DNA from: Pseudomonas sp. MF4836
Lineage (GTDB): Bacteria; Pseudomonadota; Gammaproteobacteria; Pseudomonadales; Pseudomonadaceae
DNA length: 64,000 nt
Direction: 5' to 3'
Assembly: GCF_002018875.1 (NCBI RefSeq)
Contig: NZ_MVOL01000003.1
Coordinates: 496,001 to 560,000 of the forward strand
Shown piece by piece: positions 8,557 through 17,456 of this stretch. Both the position numbers and the translations under genes were made by a program. Position 1 is the first letter of the stretch, and every line of letters begins with the position of its first letter. The notes beneath the pieces are model-generated. The model saw only the letters and a program-made list of their open reading frames with translations, was not told where the DNA came from and did no database searches.

Positions 8557-9657
8557 ATGTTCCGCTATGCCCTGCCCATCGCCCTGCCAGTCAGTCTGGC
8601 TTTTTTATTGTCTGCCTGCGGGCATGAAGAACCGGTGCAGACCACCGTACGCCCGGCCATGGTGGTTCAGCCAGAGCCATCGGCGCGCGGCATGGACAGC
8701 TATCCCGGTGAGGTGCGGGCACGCTACGAGCCGGATCTAGCGTTCCGCATCCCGGGTAAAGTCAGCCGACGACTGGTCGACGAGGGTGAGCGGGTCAAGG
8801 CCAACCAGCCCCTGGCGGAGCTCGATCCCCAGGACGTGCGCCTGCAACTGGAGGCCAGTCGCGCGCAGGTCGCGGCGGCCCAGGCCAACCTGAGCCTGGT
8901 GCGGGCCGAGCGTGATCGCTACAAGACCTTGCTCGAGCGGCAGATGGTCAGTCGTTCGCAGTACGACAACGCCGAAAACCTCTACCGTTCCGGCGAAGCA
9001 CGCCTCCAGCAGATCAAGGCCGAGTTCGACGTCGCCAATAACCAGGCTGGCTACGCAGTATTGCGTGCGCCCCAGGATGGCGTGGTGGCCAAGCGTGCGG
9101 TGGAAGTCGGGCAAGTGGTGGCGGCCGGGCAAACCGTGTTCACCCTGGCCACCGATGGCGAGCGTGAGGTACTGATCAGCTTTCCCGAGCAGAGCTTCGG
9201 GCGTTTCAAGATCGAGCAGCCGGTCTCGGTCGAACTCTGGACCCAGCCGGGCCAGCGTTTTGCCGGGCGGATCCGTGAGTTGTCGCCGGCGGCCGACCCC
9301 AAGTCGCGGACTTTCGCCGCGCGTATCGCCTTCAGCACCGGCAAGGTTCCTGCCGAGCTGGGGCAGAGCGCCCGGGTGTTTATCCAGAGCGCCGATGTAG
9401 TGCCGCTGTCCGTACCGCTGTCGGCGCTGACGGCGGAAAACGGCGCAACCTATGTCTGGCGCGTGGATGCCAACAACACCTTGCAGAAGACCCCGGTCCG
9501 GGTCGGTGCGTTCGGTGAAAACAGCGTGCCGGTGCTCGAAGGCCTGAATGCCAGCGACTGGGTGGTGGCTGCCGGGGTCCATGTGCTCCATGAGGGCCAG
9601 CAAGTTCGCCCGGTGGATCGCTCCAACCGCGTGGTCAATCTGGCGGCCAAGGAGTAA
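8557..9657 (+). CDS. mexJ: RND efflux periplasmic adaptor (membrane fusion) lipoprotein, MexJ-like
   Basis: The 366-residue HlyD/AcrA-type adaptor has a lipoprotein signal ending LLSAC, with lipidation expected at Cys21. The lipoyl half (GKVSRRLVDEGERVKANQPLAELD), an alpha-hairpin of about residues 95-150 (ASRAQVAAAQANLSLVRAERDRYKTLLERQ), and the second lipoyl half (LRAPQDGVVAKRAVEVGQVVAAGQ) follow in order, then beta-barrel and membrane-proximal domains. It links the inner-membrane pump to an outer-membrane channel. It precedes the pump gene by six bases and shares its operon. Length and context (rsmJ/TetR side, plsB side) fit MexJ of P. aeruginosa; the symbol is by synteny and could be changed by phylogeny. 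Confidence 0.82.
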   Translation: MFRYALPIALPVSLAFLLSACGHEEPVQTTVRPAMVVQPEPSARGMDSYPGEVRARYEPDLAFRIPGKVSRRLVDEGERVKANQPLAELDPQDVRLQLEASRAQVAAAQANLSLVRAERDRYKTLLERQMVSRSQYDNAENLYRSGEARLQQIKAEFDVANNQAGYAVLRAPQDGVVAKRAVEVGQVVAAGQTVFTLATDGEREVLISFPEQSFGRFKIEQPVSVELWTQPGQRFAGRIRELSPAADPKSRTFAARIAFSTGKVPAELGQSARVFIQSADVVPLSVPLSALTAENGATYVWRVDANNTLQKTPVRVGAFGENSVPVLEGLNASDWVVAAGVHVLHEGQQVRPVDRSNRVVNLAAKE

Positions 9658-9663
9658 TTCCCG

Positions 9664-12600
9664 ATGGGTTTCAACCTTTCTGCATGGGCGTTGCGCAATC
9701 GCCAGATCGTCCTGTTCCTGATGCTGTTGCTGGCCACGGTCGGCGCCTTGTCCTACACCAAGTTGGGGCAGAGCGAAGACCCACCCTTTACCTTCAAGGC
9801 CATGGTCATCCAGACCAGTTGGCCGGGGGCCACCGCCGAGGAAGTCTCGCGCCAGGTCACCGAACGTATTGAAAAGAAGCTGATGGAAACCGGCGAGTAC
9901 GACCGGATCATCTCTTTCTCGCGCCCTGGCGAATCCCAGGTGCGTTTCGTTGCCCGGGACTCGATGCACTCGGCAGAGATCCCCGACCTCTGGTATCAGG
10001 TGCGCAAGAAGGTCAGCGATATCCGCCAGAACCTGCCACCGGGTGTGCAGGGGCCTTTTTTCAACGATGAGTTCGGCACCACCTTCGGCAACATCTATGC
10101 CCTGACCGGCGACGGTTTTGACTACGCGGTGCTCAAGGATTACGCCGACCGCGTGCAGATCCAACTGCAACGGGTCAAGGACGTGGGCAAGGTCGACCTG
10201 CTGGGTTTGCAGGACGAGAAAATCTGGATCGAGCTGTCGAACGTCAAGCTGGCCACCCTCGGCCTGCCCCTGGCTGCGGTGCAGCAGGCGTTGCAGGAGC
10301 AGAACGCGGTATCTACCGCTGGCTTCTTCGAGACCTCCAGCGAGCGCCTGCAACTGCGTGTTTCCGGTAATTTCCAGAGCGTCGAGCAGATCCGGAACTT
10401 CCCGATTCGCGTCGACAATCGCACCTTCCGCATCGCCGATGTGGCGGATGTGCACCGTGGTTTCAGCGACCCGCCATCGCCCCGCATGCGCTTTATGGGC
10501 GAAGACGCCATAGGCCTGGCCGTGGCGATGAAGGACGGTGGCGACATCCTGGTCCTGGGCAAGGCACTGGAGGTCGAGTTTGCGCGGATCCAGAAGCATC
10601 TGCCGGCCGGCATGGAGCTGCGCAAGGTGTCTGACCAGCCGGCGGCGGTGAAAACCGGGGTCGGCGAGTTTGTCCAGGTGCTGGTCGAGGCCCTGGCGAT
10701 CGTGTTGCTGGTGAGCTTCTTCTCCCTTGGCGTGCGCACCGGCATGGTGGTGGCACTGGCGATTCCCCTGGTGTTGGCGATGACGTTTGCCACCATGTAT
10801 TACCTGGGCATCGGCCTGCACAAGATTTCCCTGGGGGCGCTGGTCCTGGCCCTGGGCCTGTTGGTGGACGACGCGATCATTGCCGTGGAAATGATGGCGA
10901 TCAAGATGGAGCAGGGCTACGACCGGATCAAGGCCGCCAGCTTCGCCTGGACCAGTACCGCGTTCCCGATGCTCACCGGGACCCTGATTACCGCTGCCGG
11001 CTTCCTGCCGATTGCCACCGCGCAGTCCGGCACCGGCGAGTACACCCGTTCGATTTTCCAGGTGGTGACCATTGCCCTGATCGCCTCGTGGATTGCCGCG
11101 GTGGTGTTCGTGCCGTACCTGGGTGAAAAACTGCTGCCGGACTTGGCGAAGATTCATGCCGCCAAGCACGGCACCGGGGACGGTCAGCCGGACCCGTACG
11201 GCACGCCGTTCTATCAGCGGGTACGGGGTCTGGTGGGCTGGTGCGTGCGGCGGCGCAAGACCGTGATCACCCTGACCGTGGTGCTGTTCGTGGCCTCGGT
11301 GGTGCTGTTCCGCTTCGTACCGCAGCAGTTCTTCCCGGCTTCGGGCCGCCTGGAATTGATGGTCGACCTGAAGCTGGCCGAAGGCGCCTCCCTGAGCAAC
11401 ACCGCCGAGCAGGTCAAGCGCCTGGAAGCGATGCTCAAGGACCACGCGGGGATCGATAACTACGTGGCCTATATCGGCACCGGGTCACCGCGTTTCTATC
11501 TGCCCCTGGATCAGCAACTGCCGGCGGCAAGCTTTGCCCAGTTCGTGGTGCTGGCCAAGACCATCGAGGAACGTGAAGCCCTGCGCAGCTGGCTGATCGC
11601 AACCCTCAATGAACAGTTCCCGGCCTTGCGCTCGCGGGTCACGCGCCTGGAAAACGGCCCGCCCGTGGGTTACCCGGTGCAGTTCCGGCTGTCGGGGGAG
11701 AACATCGCCGAGGTGCGCGCCCTGGCGCGCAAGGTGGCGGCCAAGGTCCGCGAGAACCCGCATGTGGTCAACGTGCACCTGGACTGGGAAGAACCGAGCA
11801 AGGTGGTGTACCTCAACGTCGACCAGGACCGGGCGCGGGCCCTGGGGGTGAGCACCGCGAACTTGTCGAAGTTCCTGCAAAGCTCGCTGTCCGGCTCCAG
11901 CGTCAGCCAGTACCGCGAGGACAACGAGTTGATCGAGATCCTGCTGCGCGGCACCGTGCATGAGCGCACCGAACTGTCGTTGCTGCCGAGCCTCTCGGTG
12001 CCCACCGACAACGGCAAAAGCGTGTCGTTGTCGCAGATCGCTACCCTGGAGTATGGCTTCGAAGAGGGCATTATCTGGCGCTACAACCGCCTGCCGAACG
12101 TCACGGTCCGTGCCGATATCTATGGCCAGGAACAACCGGTGACCCTGGTGAAGCAGATTCTGCCGACCCTGGAGCCGATCCGTGCCGAGCTGCCTGACGG
12201 CTACCTGCTGGACGTGGGCGGCACCGTCGAAGACTCGACCCGTGGCCAGAACTCGGTGAAGGCCGGCGTGCCGCTGTTTATCGTGGTGGTGCTGACCTTG
12301 CTGATGCTGCAACTGCGCAGCTTCTCGCGCACGGTCATGGTGTTCCTCACCGCGCCCCTGGGGCTGATCGGCGTGACCCTGTTCCTGATTGTGTTCCGCC
12401 AGCCTTTCGGCTTTGTGGCAATGCTCGGCACCATCGCCCTGTCCGGGATGATCATGCGCAACTCGGTGATCCTGGTGGATCAGATCGAGCAGGACATCAG
12501 CGCCGGCCTCAAACCTTGGGATGCGATTATCGAAGCCACGGTACGGCGTTTCCGCCCAATCGTGCTGACCGCGCTGGCGGCGGTGCTGGCGATGATCCCG

Positions 12601-12729
12601 CTGTCACGCAGCGTGTTCTTCGGACCGATGGCGGTGGCGATCATGGGGGGCTTGATTGTGGCGACGGCGTTGACCCTGCTGTTCCTGCCGGCGTTGTATG
12701 CGGCGTGGTTCAGGATCAAGAAGACTTAG
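9664..12729 (+). CDS. mexK: RND efflux transporter, MexK-like
   Basis: This 1021-residue resistance-nodulation-division pump has the duplicated 12-helix plan with two large periplasmic loops. TM4 carries the proton-relay pair Asp402-Asp403 in LGLLVDDAIIAVEMM. Other signatures are WPGATAEEVSRQVTERIEKKL, GFLPIATA and the second-half LSGMIMRNSVILVDQIEQD. AAGGAG before the ATG at 9664 overlaps the end of the adaptor gene. No outer-membrane factor follows, so the pump must recruit one encoded elsewhere, as MexJK does with OprM. Substrates cannot be predicted from sequence; triclosan and macrolides are those reported for MexJK. Confidence 0.85.
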   Translation: MGFNLSAWALRNRQIVLFLMLLLATVGALSYTKLGQSEDPPFTFKAMVIQTSWPGATAEEVSRQVTERIEKKLMETGEYDRIISFSRPGESQVRFVARDSMHSAEIPDLWYQVRKKVSDIRQNLPPGVQGPFFNDEFGTTFGNIYALTGDGFDYAVLKDYADRVQIQLQRVKDVGKVDLLGLQDEKIWIELSNVKLATLGLPLAAVQQALQEQNAVSTAGFFETSSERLQLRVSGNFQSVEQIRNFPIRVDNRTFRIADVADVHRGFSDPPSPRMRFMGEDAIGLAVAMKDGGDILVLGKALEVEFARIQKHLPAGMELRKVSDQPAAVKTGVGEFVQVLVEALAIVLLVSFFSLGVRTGMVVALAIPLVLAMTFATMYYLGIGLHKISLGALVLALGLLVDDAIIAVEMMAIKMEQGYDRIKAASFAWTSTAFPMLTGTLITAAGFLPIATAQSGTGEYTRSIFQVVTIALIASWIAAVVFVPYLGEKLLPDLAKIHAAKHGTGDGQPDPYGTPFYQRVRGLVGWCVRRRKTVITLTVVLFVASVVLFRFVPQQFFPASGRLELMVDLKLAEGASLSNTAEQVKRLEAMLKDHAGIDNYVAYIGTGSPRFYLPLDQQLPAASFAQFVVLAKTIEEREALRSWLIATLNEQFPALRSRVTRLENGPPVGYPVQFRLSGENIAEVRALARKVAAKVRENPHVVNVHLDWEEPSKVVYLNVDQDRARALGVSTANLSKFLQSSLSGSSVSQYREDNELIEILLRGTVHERTELSLLPSLSVPTDNGKSVSLSQIATLEYGFEEGIIWRYNRLPNVTVRADIYGQEQPVTLVKQILPTLEPIRAELPDGYLLDVGGTVEDSTRGQNSVKAGVPLFIVVVLTLLMLQLRSFSRTVMVFLTAPLGLIGVTLFLIVFRQPFGFVAMLGTIALSGMIMRNSVILVDQIEQDISAGLKPWDAIIEATVRRFRPIVLTALAAVLAMIPLSRSVFFGPMAVAIMGGLIVATALTLLFLPALYAAWFRIKKT

Positions 12730-12732
12730 CAG

Positions 12733-12763
12733 CCAGCGCCCGGGAGTTGCTCCCGGGCGCTGG
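12733..12763. terminator. Strong hairpin between mexK and the DUF4197 gene
   Basis: CCAGCGCCCGGGA (12733-12745) and TCCCGGGCGCTGG (12751-12763) pair perfectly over 13 bp with a GTTGC loop. It lies between convergent genes and may serve both; no T-run is present on the plus side. Confidence 0.6.
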
Positions 12764-12777
12764 TGGGGTGCGGGGTT

Positions 12778-13467
12778 TTACAGGGTGCCGAAGACTTTCT
12801 TGGCCAGGCTGGTGGCAGCGGCTGCCGGGTTCTGGCGAATGGTTTCTTCCTGCTTGCCAATCATTTCGAACAGGCCGTCGAGGGCTTTTTCGGTGACGTA
12901 GCTTTCGATATTGGCGCTCTTGGCATCCACCACGCCAAGGGTCGCGGCCTGGCCGGCGAACGAGTTGTACTGCTTGGCCAGACCCACCTGATCGGTGGCT
13001 TGCTTGACGATGGGCAGGAACTTGGCGCGAATCTGCTCGCGGCTCGACTTGTTCAGGTATTGGGTCGCGGAATCATTGCCACCGCTGAGGATGCCCTTGG
13101 CATCGGCCACGGTCATTTTCTTCACGGCATCCACTAGCAGCGCCTGGGCTTGCGGCACAGCGGCCTCGGCGGCTTTGTTCATGCTGGTTTCCAACTGGTC
13201 GACCTGATCGCCCATGCCGAACTGCTTCATCTTTTTCGCGACTTTGCCCAGGTTGCCCGGCAGCTCGATGCGCACCTCGGGGTTGTTGCTGAAACCACCC
13301 GGGGTACCCAGTTGCTTGACGGCGATTTGCGCGCCTTGGGTCAGGGCGTCCTTGAGGCCGCCGCTGGCGTCACTCTGGGACAGGTCGCTGAGCGACAGGG
13401 CCAGGGCGCTGGCGGACAGCAGCAGGCCTGCACACAGGCCGGTGAAGCGAAGGGAGGAGCGGAGCAT
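12778..13467 (-). CDS. DUF4197 domain exported protein
   Basis: The 229-residue product starts at the ATG at 13467, preceded by AAGGAAG; an in-frame TTG lies six codons earlier but has no better ribosome site. A signal peptide (residues 1 to about 24, LCAGLLLSASALALS) precedes a soluble alpha-helical domain with the DUF4197 pattern: GLKDALTQGAQIAVKQLG, PEVRIELPGNLGKVA, GDQVDQLETSMNKAAEAAVPQAQ, ILSGGNDSATQYLN and a C-terminal ALDGLFEMIGKQEETIRQNP. The family is periplasmic and of unknown function. It follows the YbaY-like gene by 24 bases and is probably the last gene of a plsB operon. Confidence 0.85.
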   Translation of the reverse strand: MLRSSLRFTGLCAGLLLSASALALSLSDLSQSDASGGLKDALTQGAQIAVKQLGTPGGFSNNPEVRIELPGNLGKVAKKMKQFGMGDQVDQLETSMNKAAEAAVPQAQALLVDAVKKMTVADAKGILSGGNDSATQYLNKSSREQIRAKFLPIVKQATDQVGLAKQYNSFAGQAATLGVVDAKSANIESYVTEKALDGLFEMIGKQEETIRQNPAAAATSLAKKVFGTL

Positions 13468-13491
13468 GGCGGCTTCCTTGTTCAAGGGGGA

Positions 13492-13890
13492 TTAACGGAC
13501 GGCGTCGACGCGGATTTTCAACGGCTGAGGATCCTGGCCGTCGAGGTTGACTGCGTGATGTTCGGTGCTGATAAAGATGAGCTGGCCATCGACCTCGATC
13601 CGCGCACTCACCGAGTAGCGGTGGCCGGGCTTGACCTGGGCCGGGTCGTAGCTGAGGTGGAAGGGTAGCGGAACCTGGCCCTTGACCGGGCCTTTCTGCT
13701 CGGCCAGGACCACCGCCGGCGCATCGGCCAGGGACACGTCCTGCAGGCTGACACTCAGGGTCGCCGCCGGTGGCAGGGCGATGCGTTGCAGGTAGAACAC
13801 TTCTCCTGAAAGGTCGGCCTTGGCCGCGGGGTGCAGGGTCTGACAGGCGCCAAGCAAAGTGCTGACGGCCAGCAGGCAGATTTTTTTCAT
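13492..13890 (-). CDS. YbaY/YscW-type lipoprotein
   Basis: The 132-residue protein starts at ATG 13890 and has a short lipoprotein signal MKKICLLAVSTLLGAC with lipidation at Cys16. The mature part is a beta-sandwich of the YbaY/YscW (pilotin-like) type: SGEVFYLQRIALPPAATLSVSLQDVSLADAPAVVLAEQ, then PFHLSYDPAQVKPGHRYSVSARIEVDGQLIFISTEHHAV, a pattern common to these small envelope lipoproteins. The role outside type III secretion is unknown. The open frame extends upstream but into a region with no start context. Gap to plsB is 49 bases, to the DUF4197 gene 24 bases, so the three are likely co-transcribed. Confidence 0.82.
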   Translation of the reverse strand: MKKICLLAVSTLLGACQTLHPAAKADLSGEVFYLQRIALPPAATLSVSLQDVSLADAPAVVLAEQKGPVKGQVPLPFHLSYDPAQVKPGHRYSVSARIEVDGQLIFISTEHHAVNLDGQDPQPLKIRVDAVR

Positions 13891-13939
13891 GGTGGATCTC
13901 CGTCTAAGGCGCCAGCGACAACCTGGCGCCAGTAAGAAT

Positions 13940-16456
13940 CTAGTCGGTTTGTACGGGGGCTGCGAGCTGCTCGGCGGCGTCTTCGCTGGCGTCCTCACTG
14001 CGGTGCAACGCGACCTGGCGGATCGACAGGCGGATGTCCGCCGGCAATACGCGCTTGGCCGCACCTTCGGCCAACTCGCCGAGGGCCGGGTGATAACTCA
14101 GCTTGCCGGCTTCGTCGCGGCGCAGCACGCCGACGTCGAGCAGGGTCTGGATAAAGTGGCGGAACAGGCTCTTGTCGAAGAACTCCGGGGCATTCAAGCC
14201 ATGCAGGATCGACAGGCGCTGGGCCATGACCGTGCACAGGTCTTCCAGCTCCTCGGCGCTGATGCTGTTCTGGCCGCTGTTGAGCAGCAGCGAGATGGCC
14301 ATGTAGAAGCGTTGCAGGGTCTGGGCGATGCTTTTGGAGAGCAGGGTCAGCAGCACAAAATGCCGTGAGCTGGGGGCCGGGCGCAGGTAAACCTCGCCTT
14401 CAAAGCGCAGCAGGCCTTGTTCGACGAACGCTTCCAGCCACTGATCGACCACCGCGTCCAACTCCTCCAGCGACCAGCGAATGAACAGCTCTGCCTGCAG
14501 GTAGGGGTAGAGCGCGCGGGTGTAACGCAGGATCTGCTCGCGGCTCATGCGCGACGAGCTCTGGAAGAAACTCGCCAGCAGCGCCGGCAAGGCAAAGATA
14601 TGCAGCACGTTGTTGCGGTAATAGGTCATCAGGACGGCGTTCTGCTCATCCAGATACAGGATCTTGCCCAGGGCATCGCTCTGCTCGGACAGCAGGTCCA
14701 TGTCTTTGACGTGCTTGATCAGTGCCTGACCATCGCCCTCGGGCAGGGTGGTGTGGGCCGAGTAGGGCACGCGTCGCAGCAGCGCCAGGTACAGGTCGAG
14801 GACCCGAGCCATGGCGCGATCGTCCAGGGCCAGGCGACTGGTGGAAAGCAGGGCCAGGGCCACCAGGTTGACTGGGTTGATCGCCGCCGCTTCGTTCAGG
14901 TGCTGGGCCACACGCTCGCCCAGGCGGTTGGTGGTGTCATTGAGCCAGGCCGGGCGGAACTGCGGGCCCAGCTCCTGGGCGCGCCAGTCCGGTTGCTCCT
15001 GATCGAGGAATTCGGCCAGCTTGATCGGCTCGCCGAAGTTCACCGCGACCTGGCCGAAGCGCTGCTTGAGTGCGCCGATGACTTTGAAGATGTCGAAGAT
15101 CGACTCTTTCTTCTTGCTCGCGCCGCGCAGCTCACCCAGGTAGGTGCGGCCTTCCAGCACGCGCTCGTAGCCGATGTACACCGGTACGAAGACGATCGGC
15201 ATGCGCGAGTTGCGCAGGAAGCTGCGCAGGGTGATCGCCAGCATCCCGGTCTTGGGTTGCAGCATGCGCCCGGTGCGCGAGCGCCCGCCCTCGACGAAGT
15301 ACTCCACCGGGAAGCCCTTGGTGAACAGGGTGTGCAGGTATTCGTTGAACACCGAGGTGTACAGCGGGTTGCCCTTGAAGGTGCGACGCATGAAAAACGC
15401 GCCGCCGCGCCGCAGCAGGCTGCCGATCACCGGCATGTTGAGGTTGATCCCGGCGGCGATGTGCGGCGGGGTCAGGCCGTTGCGGAACAGCAGGTAGGAC
15501 AGCAGCAGGTAGTCGATATGGCTGCGGTGGCAGGGCACATAGATCACCTCATGCCCCTGGGCGACCTTTTGCACGCCTTCGATGTTGTTGACCTTGATCC
15601 CGTCGTAGATCTTGTTCCAGAACCAGCTCAGCACCACTTCCAGGAAACGGATCGCGGTGTAGGTGTAGTCCGAGGCGATCTCGTTGCCATAGCGCAGGGC
15701 CTGGGCCTTGGCTTTTTCCGGGGTGATCTTCTCGCGCTCGGCCTCGTCGAGGATTGCCTGCTTGACCAGTGGCTGGTTGAGCAGGCCCTTGACCAGGTTG
15801 CGCCGGTGGGAGATGTCCGGGCCGATAACGGCGGCCTTGAGGTTGCGAAAGTGCACCCGCAGGATGCGCTGGGCCATACGCACGGTGCGTTCGTGGCCCT
15901 TGTTGTGTTCGATCAGCTCGCGCAGGTGGATCGGTGCCGAGAACTGCACCCGGGTCTTGCGCCCCAGGATCATGATGCTCAACAGCCGGCGCAGGCGCCC
16001 GGTGACGGCCCAGCTGTCGGCGAACAGCAACTTCCAGGGGCTGGATTCGCTGTCTGGCGACTGGCCCCAGAACACGCTGACCGGAATGATCTGGGCGTCT
16101 TCGGCGGCGTTCTGGGTCAGGGCGCTGACCAGTCGGGTCAGGGTCGGTGGCGCGCCGCGTTTGTCCTGGCGGCCGAGCCAGTCGGGCTCCGGGGTCAGGT
16201 AGAAAAAGGCCGCGGGTTCCATCAGGTTGCCCACCGAGACCGGCAGCACCGGGCGCGGCAGGCCGGCCTTGGTGCATTCGGCGTCGACCACTGCCAGGTC
16301 GGTCAGCGATGGGTTTTGCAGGACGTAGAACACCGGCCGGCTGCGGTCGAGGTTAAGGGTGAAGGACGACTGGTTGATCGTCTCCGAGCGAACCCAGAGG
16401 TACAACAGTCGGCGCAAGGTGCCAAACACAAGACGACGGATCGGAGAGCGGGTCAT
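13940..16456 (-). CDS. plsB: Glycerol-3-phosphate 1-O-acyltransferase PlsB
   Basis: The 838-residue inner-membrane enzyme acylates sn-glycerol-3-phosphate at position 1 to start phospholipid synthesis. The acyltransferase blocks are all visible: HRSHID at residues 310-315 (catalytic His310/Asp315), [19 protein letters not shown] and [11 protein letters not shown]. The ATG at 16456 ([21 protein letters not shown]) gives the usual family length; the frame stays open further upstream without a convincing start. Transcription is away from the cold-shock gene, and the YbaY-like and DUF4197 genes follow. Confidence 0.96.
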   Translation of the reverse strand: MTRSPIRRLVFGTLRRLLYLWVRSETINQSSFTLNLDRSRPVFYVLQNPSLTDLAVVDAECTKAGLPRPVLPVSVGNLMEPAAFFYLTPEPDWLGRQDKRGAPPTLTRLVSALTQNAAEDAQIIPVSVFWGQSPDSESSPWKLLFADSWAVTGRLRRLLSIMILGRKTRVQFSAPIHLRELIEHNKGHERTVRMAQRILRVHFRNLKAAVIGPDISHRRNLVKGLLNQPLVKQAILDEAEREKITPEKAKAQALRYGNEIASDYTYTAIRFLEVVLSWFWNKIYDGIKVNNIEGVQKVAQGHEVIYVPCHRSHIDYLLLSYLLFRNGLTPPHIAAGINLNMPVIGSLLRRGGAFFMRRTFKGNPLYTSVFNEYLHTLFTKGFPVEYFVEGGRSRTGRMLQPKTGMLAITLRSFLRNSRMPIVFVPVYIGYERVLEGRTYLGELRGASKKKESIFDIFKVIGALKQRFGQVAVNFGEPIKLAEFLDQEQPDWRAQELGPQFRPAWLNDTTNRLGERVAQHLNEAAAINPVNLVALALLSTSRLALDDRAMARVLDLYLALLRRVPYSAHTTLPEGDGQALIKHVKDMDLLSEQSDALGKILYLDEQNAVLMTYYRNNVLHIFALPALLASFFQSSSRMSREQILRYTRALYPYLQAELFIRWSLEELDAVVDQWLEAFVEQGLLRFEGEVYLRPAPSSRHFVLLTLLSKSIAQTLQRFYMAISLLLNSGQNSISAEELEDLCTVMAQRLSILHGLNAPEFFDKSLFRHFIQTLLDVGVLRRDEAGKLSYHPALGELAEGAAKRVLPADIRLSIRQVALHRSEDASEDAAEQLAAPVQTD

Positions 16457-16557
16457 ACGGCTTCTGCGTAAGTGAGTGAAAACCGAGCAGTTGCTCGGGT
16501 TCGACAGTGTGCCGTATTCGCCGAAGTTCGGCAAAAAAGCCACCCGTTAATATTGAG

Positions 16558-16716
16558 TTGAGAGTTTTTCTGCCTGTCATATACTCGGCCGGCTGTCCGC
16601 CGGGCTCGTCAACCCGGCATATGGATTACCCAATGCTGACGAAAGTTCTCAAGACACGCGTTCAAGGTTCTGTTTTCCAGAGCCAATCCCATAATAAAAA
16701 GATGGAGTACCGATTC
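16558..16716 (+). promoter_or_regulatory. Promoter and long leader of the cold-shock gene
   Basis: TTGAGA (16558-16563), a 16-base spacer and TATACT (16580-16585) make a good sigma70 promoter. The start near 16592 gives a leader of about 125 bases, long as in many cspA-type genes whose leaders fold differently with temperature. A GGGCTCGTCAACCC hairpin lies early in the leader and a GATGGAG ribosome site before the ATG. Confidence 0.55.
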
Positions 16717-16926
16717 ATGTCTACTCGCGAGACCGGCAATGTGAAGTGGTTCAACGACGCCAAGGGCTATGGCTTTATCCAGCGTGAGGGCGGTGCGGAC
16801 GTGTTTGTGCACTACCGCGCGATCCGTGGCGAAGGCCATCGCTCGCTGCTCGAAGGCCAGCAAGTGGAATACGCGGTGGTGGAAGGGCAGAAAGGCTTGC
16901 AGGCCGAAGACGTGGTCGGCCTGTAA
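16717..16926 (+). CDS. Cold-shock domain protein (CspA family)
   Basis: The 69-residue single-domain OB-fold protein binds single-stranded nucleic acid. RNP1 is KGYGFI and RNP2 is VFVHY, where the usual last residue is Phe. The following loop [12 protein letters not shown] differs from the common FRAIxGxGFKSL, so this is a divergent member. The start at 16717 has a GATGGAG ribosome site; in-frame ATGs at 16621, 16633 and 16702 would add an unrelated, probably untranslated, extension. It is convergent with the 125-aa gene, with a strong shared terminator. Confidence 0.9.
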   Translation: MSTRETGNVKWFNDAKGYGFIQREGGADVFVHYRAIRGEGHRSLLEGQQVEYAVVEGQKGLQAEDVVGL

Positions 16927-16963
16927 TCCGGTCGCTGGCCAGGCTCATCCTCCAGCGCTTCGA

Positions 16964-16990
16964 AAGGCCCCATGCCGCGCATGGGGCCTT
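16964..16990. terminator. Bidirectional terminator after the cold-shock gene
   Basis: AAGGCCCCATG (16964-16974) and CATGGGGCCTT (16980-16990) form an 11-bp perfect stem with a CCGCG loop, sitting between two convergent genes. Confidence 0.65.
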
Positions 16991-16995
16991 CGCAA

Positions 16996-17373
16996 TCAGG
17001 CAGTACGCCAGGTAATTTCTTCTTCGCCATCGGCGCTGATGCGCATCCAGCGATCAGCCGACTCCTCACCTTCTTCCTCGACCCAACTGCCGGGCGCGCA
17101 ACGCACTTCGACGTTCAGCGCGGCAAAGGCGGCGCGGGCGCAGGCGATGTCGTCTTCCCACGGCGTCTGGTCGCTCTCCAGGTACAGGCTGTTCCACTTG
17201 CCCACGGCCTTGGGCAGCCAGGTGACCGGGACATTGCCGGCCTTGCACTTGTAGGTCTGGCCTTTCTGAACCCAGTCGGTGCAAGGGCCCAGGGCGGTGC
17301 CGAGCCAGGCGGCAATCGCCTTGTAGTCGACGTCGGCGTCTTTCAGGTAAATCTCGATATCGGGTTGGCGCAT
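16996..17373 (-). CDS. 125-aa protein of unknown function
   Basis: No family is recognised with confidence. The ATG at 17373 is preceded by GAGGA at good spacing. The protein is acidic, tryptophan-rich and compact: MRQPDIEIYLKDADVDYKAIAAWL, then GKWNSLYLESDQTPWEDDIACARAAF, ending VEEEGEESADRWMRISADGEEEI. It has four cysteines, no signal peptide and no membrane segment. It lies between the cold-shock gene and rlmA, in the order I recall for PA1159-PA1161 of P. aeruginosa, so it travels with this block. Probably a real cytoplasmic protein of narrow distribution. Confidence 0.75.
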   Translation of the reverse strand: MRQPDIEIYLKDADVDYKAIAAWLGTALGPCTDWVQKGQTYKCKAGNVPVTWLPKAVGKWNSLYLESDQTPWEDDIACARAAFAALNVEVRCAPGSWVEEEGEESADRWMRISADGEEEITWRTA

Positions 17374-17456
17374 GGATGTCCTCACTGCGGGTCTGAAAAA
17401 TCCATTCGCGGATTTATTCGGCCTCGGGCAGATGCTCAAGGCCTTGGGTTAAAGGG

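Noticed and set aside
8737..11445. A very long open frame on the minus strand across mexJ-mexK
   Set aside because: It is antisense to two well-conserved genes, is rich in Gln/His/Arg/Gly, shows no domain and has no ribosome site. GC-rich codon bias opens this frame.
13492..13890. YscW-like lipoprotein as part of a type III secretion system
   Set aside because: No other secretion genes are near; the YbaY-like fold is widespread outside secretion loci.
14417..16471. Long plus-strand open frame across plsB
   Set aside because: Antisense shadow of plsB.
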